A stretch of 5,771 nt of DNA. Origin: Flavobacteriaceae bacterium. Lineage in GTDB: Bacteria > Bacteroidota > Bacteroidia > Flavobacteriales > Flavobacteriaceae. This document shows positions 1-5,090 of this stretch, one piece after another. The stretch covers positions 1 through 5,771 of the forward strand of contig WFMU01000072.1 of assembly GCA_015488935.1 (NCBI GenBank), given 5' to 3'. Under the pieces are notes generated by a model that was given only the letters and a program-made list of their open reading frames with translations, searched no databases and was not told the DNA's origin. Position numbers and translations under genes: made by a program. Each line of letters starts with the position of its first letter. The first letter of the stretch is position 1.

Positions 1-148
1 TATGCTTACCAATGTAAGTAGTGCGTGTAAGATACGACAAAGTTTAAAAAATGGCGAACTATTTATCACTCATGGCAATAGATATACACACATTTTAACC
101 ATGGATAACGCAATAGAGCACATGGTATTATTTTTAACCAAAAATTAA
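1..148 (+). CDS. Alpha/beta-hydrolase family protein, C-terminal end only (5' truncated by window edge)
   Basis: An open frame read from base 2 runs for 48 codons to TAA at 146-148. The ATG at base 2 is probably internal, because the peptide looks like the end of a larger protein. Its pattern (a helix with KIRQSLKNGE, a strand LFITHG, then an IL motif, then a helix ending in MVLFL) matches the last strand, catalytic-histidine loop and final helix of small alpha/beta hydrolases, which usually read G-x-G-H-x-x-I-L. Here that loop reads GNRYTHIL, so a tyrosine (codon 83-85) sits where the catalytic histidine is expected, with a histidine two residues later. The protein may be inactive or a pseudogene, or my alignment may be shifted. 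Only 9 bases separate it from msrB, so the two are probably co-transcribed. The family call rests on a short tail and is tentative. Confidence 0.5.
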   Translation, partial: MLTNVSSACKIRQSLKNGELFITHGNRYTHILTMDNAIEHMVLFLTKN

Positions 149-157
149 ATAACAATT

Positions 158-658
158 ATGAAAAAATCATTAATTTTAATAGTATTTTTGAGCCTACTAT
201 CTTGTAAAACAAAAGCACAAGAAAATGTAGCAAAATCCGATACTAATAAAAAAACAAAAGTAAAAATGACCGATAAAATAAAAAAAACAGAAGCAGAATG
301 GCGCGCACAGTTAACCGAACAAGAATACCACGTATTAAGAGAAGCAGGAACAGATAGACCAAGTGAAGGAGGATATACCTCATTTTTTGAAAAAGGAACT
401 TATGTTTGTAGAGCATGTGGTACACAATTATTTGAATCTAACTCCAAATACAAATCACATTGCGGATGGCCATCTTTTGATGATGCTATTGAAGGAACTA
501 TTATTTATAAAAAAGATACTTCTTTAGGACGAGTTCGCACCGAAATTATTTGTGCAAAATGCGATAGTCATTTAGGGCATGTTTTTGACGATGGTCCAGC
601 AGATACTACAGGAAAACGCTATTGTGTAAATACCTCTTCTATAAAATTTGTGAAGTAA
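158..658 (+). CDS. msrB: Peptide-methionine (R)-S-oxide reductase MsrB, lipoprotein form
   Basis: This enzyme reduces the R epimer of methionine sulfoxide in oxidised proteins. Residues 1-16 form a lipoprotein signal peptide: MKK, a hydrophobic stretch, and lipobox LLSC with Cys16 as the lipidation site. A lysine-rich linker (about 17-42) follows, then a complete MsrB domain (about 43-165). Visible hallmarks are zinc-binding pairs C84-x-x-C87 and C132-x-x-C135, GWPSF at 103-107, HLGHVF at 138-143 and the catalytic cysteine C156 in RYCVN. C102, 54 residues before C156, lies at the position of the resolving cysteine of two-cysteine MsrBs, so regeneration through a disulfide and thioredoxin-like donor is likely. 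The mature protein should be membrane-anchored outside the cytoplasm. The residues after Cys16 (KTKA) show no acidic surface-export signal, so a periplasm-facing location is inferred. No Shine-Dalgarno sequence is visible, as is usual in Bacteroidota. An internal Met37 would give a cytosolic form, but the clear signal peptide favours the start chosen. Confidence 0.96.
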   Translation: MKKSLILIVFLSLLSCKTKAQENVAKSDTNKKTKVKMTDKIKKTEAEWRAQLTEQEYHVLREAGTDRPSEGGYTSFFEKGTYVCRACGTQLFESNSKYKSHCGWPSFDDAIEGTIIYKKDTSLGRVRTEIICAKCDSHLGHVFDDGPADTTGKRYCVNTSSIKFVK

Positions 659-710
659 GTTTTTTGAAAAATGGGAAGTGGTGGAAGTAACTATTTGGAA
701 AGTTTTGCAC

Positions 711-720
711 TCTAATTAAA
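711..720 (+). repeat. 10-base direct repeat, left copy
   Basis: The sequence TCTAATTAAA here recurs exactly at 2119-2128, on the other side of the two-gene PIN module. The match ends at both sides after 10 bases. It could be an insertion or recombination footprint. It is short and AT-rich, so chance is a real alternative. Confidence 0.35.
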
Positions 721-736
721 GTAGGAAAAATATAAA

Positions 737-767
737 TTGTATTTTTGGGTATTAGCATTTAAGTTTG
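737..767 (+). promoter_or_regulatory. Candidate Bacteroidota promoter, distal, upstream of the PIN module
   Basis: TTG at 737-739 and TAAGTTTG at 760-767 fit the Bacteroidota primary sigma factor consensus (TTG, about 20 bases, TAnnTTTG); the spacing here is 20. Transcription would begin near 773, leaving a leader of about 100 bases before the GTG at 877. A second -7-like match, TATTTTTG at 740-747, has no well-placed TTG. Such motifs are frequent in AT-rich DNA, so this is tentative and weaker than the candidate at 833-864. Confidence 0.35.
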
Positions 768-832
768 GTTGATAAAAGATTTTGAAAGACGGAACTTTCT
801 ATTGTGCTTTCGTTACTATTTTTTATACAATA

Positions 833-864
833 TTGACTGTAGTTTATTATTTTTAGTAGATTTG
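833..864 (+). promoter_or_regulatory. Candidate Bacteroidota promoter, proximal, for the PIN module
   Basis: TTG at 833-835 is followed after 21 bases by TAGATTTG at 857-864, a full match to the TAnnTTTG -7 element at accepted spacing. Transcription would start around 869-871, just before the GTG at 877, giving a very short leader. If this promoter is real, the in-frame TTG codon at 769 cannot be the start of the downstream protein, and even TTG 862 would lie inside the promoter. The placement therefore supports the GTG start. Confidence 0.45.
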
Positions 865-876
865 TATTTTAGAACT

Positions 877-1644
877 GTGGAAGAACAAGGATATATAGAA
901 TTAAGAGTTACCAATAAGGACAACACACTTCGTCCTAAGGATATTGATATAAATGAAGTGAAAGATTTTATATCAGATGTTGAGTCATTTCTATATCCTA
1001 ATCGTAGAGAAAAGCGAAATAGACCACATATATCTTATGATATTGAAGAGGGATCAGCCAAGCATAAATTCTTTTTGCCAATTACAGCTGTTATTTTATT
1101 CAATGGATTAACCAGAGAAATAAAAAACAGAAATAACCTTGATTTTTTAGATTATAAGAGGCAATCAATAATTGACAAGTTTCAAAAAAAAGCAATTGCG
1201 AAAGGTTATGTTATCGAATTTAATAATTCCATTTCAAAAGAATCATCACTTATAATAGATTATACTACAAATTTTGAAATGATAGCACCTACTTTTTACG
1301 AAAGTGAGTTTTATCTTTATGGTGAAATTTATCAAGAAGGAGGAAAAACCCCAAATTTACATATTAGTACAAAGAAATACGGTAATCTTACCATCTCTGC
1401 AACTAAAGAACAGATTATGGATGGTAAAAAGAAAACATATAAGCTATATGGTATTAAAGTCAGAGGTAAAAAGAGTTTTGAAGACGATTCATTATCTGAT
1501 TTAGAATTAGTAGAGTTTATCCAATATAAACCTGTTTTTAATAAGTCTCTTTTAGAAAAAGTGATTGAAAAAGCATCTGCCAATTTAAGTAAAATAACAA
1601 ATATAGACGTTTGGCTGAATGAAATAAAAGCAGAAAGAATATGA
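877..1644 (+). CDS. Conserved-looking protein of unknown function, partner of a PIN-domain protein (possible antitoxin or regulator)
   Basis: This 255-residue protein carries no domain I can name. The frame is open from a TTG at 769, but the stretch before 877 encodes an unlikely run of Phe, Leu, Tyr and Cys and holds promoter-like sequence. GTG 877 is therefore the preferred start: from there the protein opens MEEQGYIELRVTNKDN, a plausible beta-strand beginning. Visible features from that start are a helix around 27-40 after DIDINE, a motif RPHISYDIEEGSAKHKF (49-65), a hydrophobic segment around 67-78, a strand-rich middle (EFYLYGEIYQEGG at 144-156, then NLHI and NLTI strands), YGIKVRGKK (191-199) and the tail DVWLNEIKAERI (244-255). 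No signal peptide is seen. The last bases overlap the PIN gene (ATGA), so the two are translationally coupled. First position before a PIN toxin suggests an antitoxin, but it is far larger than VapB-type antitoxins, and no DNA-binding fold is apparent to me. The pattern resembles proteins I recall as hypothetical in Bacteroidota. Function is unknown. Confidence 0.72.
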   Translation: MEEQGYIELRVTNKDNTLRPKDIDINEVKDFISDVESFLYPNRREKRNRPHISYDIEEGSAKHKFFLPITAVILFNGLTREIKNRNNLDFLDYKRQSIIDKFQKKAIAKGYVIEFNNSISKESSLIIDYTTNFEMIAPTFYESEFYLYGEIYQEGGKTPNLHISTKKYGNLTISATKEQIMDGKKKTYKLYGIKVRGKKSFEDDSLSDLELVEFIQYKPVFNKSLLEKVIEKASANLSKITNIDVWLNEIKAERI

Positions 1645-2123
1645 AAGGAATAAAAAGTGTACTTTTGGATAGTTCTTTTTGTATTCGTTTATTGAAATCA
1701 GACGCAGATTATCATCAAAATACAGTTGATTACTTTAAATTTTTTTTGGATAATGGAATAGAAATGTATCTATCCACCATTGTTGTTAGTGAGTATGCTG
1801 TTGGTGATAATCCAGATAATTTACTTTCATTAAACGTTTTTCGTTTATTGGAATTTGATTATGCCGATGCTAAAATTGCTGGTAGTTTTTTTGCAGAGCT
1901 AAAAGGTAATGAAGATTTAAGAAAATCTGAACAACGGAAAGTTATAATAAACGATATTAAATTATTCTCTCAAATTCATAATAGAAATATTGATGCCTAT
2001 ATTACAAAAGATAGAAAGTCGTTAAAAAAAATGATTCAACCTTTAGGGAAATCACATAATTTAAATTTTGAATTTATAGACTTATCTATTCAGTTAAATG
2101 AAAGACTAGGAAGATTATTCTAA
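1641..2123 (+). CDS. PIN-domain protein, putative ribonuclease toxin
   Basis: This 160-residue protein has the layout of a PIN-domain nuclease, the fold of VapC-type RNases that cut RNA using a metal ion held by acidic residues. Candidate catalytic residues are in the expected order: D10 at the end of the first strand (VLLDSS), E51 in VVSEYAVG, D105 in VIINDIKLFSQI and D124 in YITKDRKSL. Strand and helix order (strand, helix, strand with E, helices, D-bearing helix, strand with D) also fits. It is somewhat longer than a classic VapC of about 130 residues, with an extra tail after about 130. The ATG lies inside the stop of the preceding gene (ATGA, 4-base overlap), as in toxin-antitoxin pairs. 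Its stop at 2121-2123 directly touches the stop of anmK on the other strand. Toxicity and RNA target are inferred, not visible. Confidence 0.82.
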   Translation: MKGIKSVLLDSSFCIRLLKSDADYHQNTVDYFKFFLDNGIEMYLSTIVVSEYAVGDNPDNLLSLNVFRLLEFDYADAKIAGSFFAELKGNEDLRKSEQRKVIINDIKLFSQIHNRNIDAYITKDRKSLKKMIQPLGKSHNLNFEFIDLSIQLNERLGRLF

Positions 2124-2128
2124 TTAAA
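2119..2128 (+). repeat. 10-base direct repeat, right copy
   Basis: TCTAATTAAA here matches 711-720 exactly. This copy spans the stop codon of the PIN gene and the stop codon of anmK on the opposite strand. Recombination between the two copies would remove the PIN module and leave both msrB and anmK intact. Chance cannot be excluded. Confidence 0.35.
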
Positions 2129-3188
2129 ATTCACTCAAAAAAACAACCCCAGAACTATGATTTTTACTAGCACCTGTAACACTTTTAAGGCAATTTATTT
2201 TATTTTCTAATTTTCGTAAACCTAAAAAAGCAAAGATTAAAGCCTCTTTAAAATCAATAGTATTTTTATCTGGAATAACAATTTCGTTTTTAGTATAAAA
2301 CTTTATGCGACTAATTAAATACGAATTAAAAACGCCACCACCTGTTATTAGAACACTACCAGCATTCGTAATTTGTGCAGCAATCTGAAAAGCAATATGT
2401 GCTACGTAAGTATGTAAAATATCTTTTTCGGAAGCATCATACTTATCTATTAAAGGAATTAAAACAGCATCTACATACTCAAATCCCAATGATTTTGGAT
2501 AAGCTGTTTTGTAGAAATCCAATGCGTTTAATTCATTTAATAAATCCGAAATTAAACTGCCACTTTTAGCAATTGTACCGTTATCATCATACGGCACACC
2601 TAATTTTGTGGCATAGTGATTTAAAACGGTGTTTACAGCACCAATATCAAAAGCAATACGTGTATCGTTAACATCAAAAGAAATATTGGCAAAACCACCA
2701 AGATTAAGGCAATATTTGTATTTAGAAAATAACAATTTATCGCCAATCGGCACCAAAGGCGCACCTTGACCACCAAACGCAACATCTTGCGAACGAAAAT
2801 CGCAAATAGTTTTTATACTCGTTTTGTTTGCAATAGTCTTACCATTTCCAATTTGTAAAGTGTAACCTTCTTCTGGTTTATGATGAATGGTATGTCCGTG
2901 TGATGCAATAAAATCAATTTCTTTAATATCGTTTTGTTTGATAAAATTAAGAATTAAATCCGCCAAATAATTCCCATAATCCACATCTAACTCTTGTAAC
3001 TGTTTTTTGTTAAAATAAAAGGCGTTTTTTAAAAGTTGTAACCATTTTTCTGGATAAGCAATGGTAGTACCATGTATAATTTGAAAAGAATATTGGTTGG
3101 AATATTCAAATTTAGCATATACCAAATCCACACCATCGAGCGAAGTGCCACTCATTAAACCAATACAGAAAGTAGGATTTTTAAACAT
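2124..3188 (-). CDS. anmK: Anhydro-N-acetylmuramic acid kinase
   Basis: AnmK is a cytoplasmic enzyme of cell-wall recycling. It opens the 1,6-anhydro ring of anhydro-N-acetylmuramic acid and phosphorylates it with ATP, giving MurNAc-6-phosphate. The 354-residue product has the normal family length and near-complete motifs: phosphate-binding GLMSGTSLDGVD (10-21), SHGHTIHH (96-103), DFRSQDVAFGGQGAPLVP (130-147), NLGGFANIS (162-170), FDIGAVN (180-186) with D181 as the expected catalytic base, and ITGGGVFNSYL (281-291) near the nucleotide site. The start MFKNPTFCIG places the first beta strand directly at the N terminus, as usual. The gene is divergent from the acyl-CoA dehydrogenase gene and convergent with the PIN gene, with no base between the two stop codons. 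It lacks room for its own terminator before the PIN coding region, so its transcript probably runs antisense into that gene. Confidence 0.97.
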   Translation of the reverse strand: MFKNPTFCIGLMSGTSLDGVDLVYAKFEYSNQYSFQIIHGTTIAYPEKWLQLLKNAFYFNKKQLQELDVDYGNYLADLILNFIKQNDIKEIDFIASHGHTIHHKPEEGYTLQIGNGKTIANKTSIKTICDFRSQDVAFGGQGAPLVPIGDKLLFSKYKYCLNLGGFANISFDVNDTRIAFDIGAVNTVLNHYATKLGVPYDDNGTIAKSGSLISDLLNELNALDFYKTAYPKSLGFEYVDAVLIPLIDKYDASEKDILHTYVAHIAFQIAAQITNAGSVLITGGGVFNSYLISRIKFYTKNEIVIPDKNTIDFKEALIFAFLGLRKLENKINCLKSVTGASKNHSSGVVFLSEF

Positions 3189-3242
3189 TGTAATAGTTGA
3201 TAAAAAGTAGGGCTAATTTAAAAAATAATACTAAATTATCTT

Positions 3243-3250
3243 TATATTTG
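3243..3250 (+). promoter_or_regulatory. Candidate -7 element for the acyl-CoA dehydrogenase gene
   Basis: TATATTTG matches the Bacteroidota -7 consensus TAnnTTTG and lies about 100 bases before the ATG at 3349. No TTG is found 19-23 bases upstream, so the -33 part is absent or diverged. The leader that would follow is A-rich towards the start codon, which is typical of translation starts in this phylum. Confidence 0.35.
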
Positions 3251-3254
3251 GAGG

Positions 3255-3262
3255 CAAATTTA
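3255..3262 (-). promoter_or_regulatory. Candidate -7 element for anmK
   Basis: Read on the - strand this is TAAATTTG, a match to TAnnTTTG about 67 bases before the anmK start. The nearest TTG upstream (complement of 3290-3292) is 27 bases away, longer than usual. It sits only 4 bases from the oppositely oriented element at 3243-3250, so the two promoters would overlap and could compete. Confidence 0.3.
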
Positions 3263-3348
3263 AGAAATGAAGAAAAGAGTTTGCATATTCAAGCAAAACT
3301 TACAAAATACAATAACAAACGAATCAACAAATAAACAAAAAATAAAAA

Positions 3349-4491
3349 ATGGATTTTAGTCTTACAGAAGAACAAATAATGATACGCGATGCAGCTCGTG
3401 ACTTTGCACAAACCGAATTACTTCCTGGAGTTATAGAAAGAGATGAAAAACAAGAATTTCCACACGAACAAATTAAAAAAATGGGAGAACTTGGATTACT
3501 AGGAATGATGGTTGACCCAAAATATGGTGGTGGCGGAATGGATGCAGTTTCTTATGTATTGGCAATGGAAGAAATATCTAAAATAGACGCATCGGCATCT
3601 GTAGTGATGTCTGTAAACAACTCTTTAGTATGTTGGGGAATTGAAACCTATGGAACAGAAGAGCAAAAACAAAAATACCTAACACGATTAGCAACAGGAG
3701 AAATTATTGGTGCTTTTTGTTTGAGTGAACCAGAAGCAGGGTCAGATGCAACCTCACAAAGAACCACAGCAGAAGATAAAGGAGATTATTATTTGGTAAA
3801 TGGAACAAAAAACTGGATAACCAATGGTGGTAATGCAAGTGTATATATTGTAATCGCACAAACACATCCAGAAAAAGGGCATCATGGTATTAATGCTTTA
3901 ATCATTGAAAAAGGTACTGAAGGTTTTGTGGTAGGTCCAAAAGAAAATAAAATGGGAATTAGAGGTTCAGATACACACTCTTTAATGTTTAATGATGTAA
4001 AAGTACCAAAAGAAAACCGTATTGGCGAAGATGGTTTTGGATTTAAATTTGCCATGAAAACACTTGCTGGTGGTCGTATAGGTATCGCATCACAGGCATT
4101 AGGAATTGCTTCTGGAGCTTACGAATTGGCATTAAAATATTCTAAAGAAAGAAAGGCATTTGGTAAAGAAATTAGCAGACACCAAGCCATTGCTTTTAAA
4201 TTAGCAGACATGGCAACCGAAATAGAATGTGCAAGACACTTGTGTATAAAAGCAGCTTGGGATAAAGACCAACATAATAACTACGATTTATCTGGAGCAA
4301 TGGCAAAATTATACGCAGCCGAAATGGCAATGCGTGTAACGGTAGAAGCAGTACAGATACATGGAGGTTATGGTTATGTAAAAGAATATCATGTAGAACG
4401 TTTGATGCGTGATGCAAAAATCACCCAAATTTATGAAGGTACTTCTGAAATTCAAAAAATTGTGATTTCTAGAAGTGTTTTGAAAGGGTAG
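3349..4491 (+). CDS. Acyl-CoA dehydrogenase, short-chain/butyryl-CoA type
   Basis: This FAD enzyme oxidises acyl-CoA to trans-2-enoyl-CoA in fatty-acid or branched-chain amino-acid breakdown and passes electrons to electron-transfer flavoprotein in the cytoplasm. The 380-residue length and ungapped motifs are normal for the family: N-terminal helical domain (from MDFSLTEEQ), SVVMSVNNSL (84-93), FCLSEPEAGSD (123-133), KNWITNG (154-160), beta domain ending near VPKENRIGE (219-227), YSKERKAFGK (264-273), QIHGGYGYVKEYHVERLMRD (336-355) and IYEGTSEIQ (361-369). E363 in YEGTSEIQ is at the position of the catalytic base of short-chain acyl-CoA and butyryl-CoA dehydrogenases. The MSVNNSL segment also resembles that subgroup, but chain-length preference cannot be read from sequence. 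It looks monocistronic, ending in a hairpin terminator just downstream. No ETF gene is in the window. Confidence 0.97.
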   Translation: MDFSLTEEQIMIRDAARDFAQTELLPGVIERDEKQEFPHEQIKKMGELGLLGMMVDPKYGGGGMDAVSYVLAMEEISKIDASASVVMSVNNSLVCWGIETYGTEEQKQKYLTRLATGEIIGAFCLSEPEAGSDATSQRTTAEDKGDYYLVNGTKNWITNGGNASVYIVIAQTHPEKGHHGINALIIEKGTEGFVVGPKENKMGIRGSDTHSLMFNDVKVPKENRIGEDGFGFKFAMKTLAGGRIGIASQALGIASGAYELALKYSKERKAFGKEISRHQAIAFKLADMATEIECARHLCIKAAWDKDQHNNYDLSGAMAKLYAAEMAMRVTVEAVQIHGGYGYVKEYHVERLMRDAKITQIYEGTSEIQKIVISRSVLKG

Positions 4492-4506
4492 GAGATAAAA
4501 AAATAT

Positions 4507-4546
4507 AAAAAATGAGGTTGGCATTTTATGCTAACCTCATTTTTTT
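4507..4546 (+). terminator. Rho-independent terminator after the acyl-CoA dehydrogenase gene
   Basis: An inverted repeat with left arm AATGAGGTTGGCA (4511-4523), loop TTTTA (4524-4528) and right arm TGCTAACCTCATT (4529-4541) forms a 13-pair stem with a single G-U wobble. Flanking A and T runs can extend it, and the stem is followed by a T tract to 4546. It begins about 15 bases after the stop codon. On the - strand the stem carries one A-C mismatch but is also followed by a U-rich stretch, so it may act in both directions, for the gene ending at 4683 as well. Confidence 0.88.
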
Positions 4547-4682
4547 ATGGGTAAAAGCTGAAATTAAAATTTAAGAGAAAATATCGAATACTGTATATAC
4601 ATTTTTTAAGGTTGAGTTTTGTTTTTGTGGCTTGTCTTTGGATTACAATTACGTATATTTATTGCTTGGACTTTTTTCAATA

Positions 4683-5021
4683 TCAATTACCAAATATTAT
4701 TGCGAAAACAACTATAATGGCAATGATTATAAAAATCCATTTTATAATTTTCCAAAGAATACTCAAGCACCCTTTTTTTTCTGATGTATTATCTGATATA
4801 TAGCCAAAGCCATTACAATTTGTACAAGTACTACTATTTATAGCAATTCTTGCTTTCGATTTTGAATTATGTAAATTCCAAAATTTTCCGCAATTACCAC
4901 AAGTTATATTTCCATTTGAGTTGATATAATCTGGGGTATATGAATTCCACGTGTCACATTGAAGGCACTGCCAATCATTTACTATTTCTCCTAAACCATT
5001 ACATTTTGTACATTTTGACAT
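4683..5021 (-). CDS. Small zinc-ribbon-like protein with C-terminal membrane anchor
   Basis: I do not recognise this 112-residue protein as a named family. It has four CxxC pairs: C4/C7, C19/C22, C41/C44 and C66/C69. The first and last are followed by GxG (CTKCNGLGE and CTNCNGFGY), the form of the DnaJ cysteine-rich repeat CxxCxGxG. The two inner pairs are plain zinc knuckles. In DnaJ, pairs 1 and 4 bind one zinc and pairs 2 and 3 the other, and the same nesting is plausible here. No J domain is present. Residues from about 86 to 110 form a hydrophobic segment (LWKIIKWIFIIIAIIVVFAIIF), leaving only GN after it, so the protein is probably tail-anchored with the zinc part in the cytoplasm. It lies 69 bases downstream of the caspase-like gene on the same strand, with no good -7 element between, so co-transcription is likely. 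Its role is unknown. Confidence 0.8.
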   Translation of the reverse strand: MSKCTKCNGLGEIVNDWQCLQCDTWNSYTPDYINSNGNITCGNCGKFWNLHNSKSKARIAINSSTCTNCNGFGYISDNTSEKKGCLSILWKIIKWIFIIIAIIVVFAIIFGN

Positions 5022-5090
5022 AATTTATTTTTTTAATATTTAATACTACTTATTTCACAAATATCCTTCTGCTATATAATAATATCATCG

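Noticed and set aside
659..720. Possible terminator after msrB (T run followed by A run near 660-671)
   Set aside because: The only complementarity is TTTTTT/AAAAA with almost no loop and no GC pairs, which would not form a stable terminator.
1304..1583. Alternative open frames on both strands within the unknown protein gene
   Set aside because: The frame from 877 to 1644 gives a balanced protein coupled to the PIN gene, while the alternatives give low-complexity peptides with no start context.
3267..3359. A 30-codon open frame beginning MKKRVCIFKQ that overlaps the acyl-CoA dehydrogenase start in another frame
   Set aside because: The composition after the first residues is simply the A-rich leader (Asn, Lys, Gln, Thr). 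There is no run of regulatory codons or hairpin to suggest a leader peptide, so it is probably chance.
4196..4524. Two - strand open frames inside and at the end of the acyl-CoA dehydrogenase gene
   Set aside because: They lie antisense to a clearly coding, full-length gene with intact motifs, and one runs through the terminator. Their His/Leu-rich composition is typical of antisense shadows.
4612..4803. A + strand open frame starting with TTG, rich in hydrophobic residues
   Set aside because: It overlaps the membrane-anchor end of the zinc-ribbon gene on the other strand, and its hydrophobicity follows from AT-rich antisense codons. It has no ATG start and no recognisable domain.
5022..5090. 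Possible separate promoter for the zinc-ribbon gene
   Set aside because: No CAAAnnTA (reverse of TAnnTTTG) is present; the nearest, CAAATATC, breaks the essential TA.
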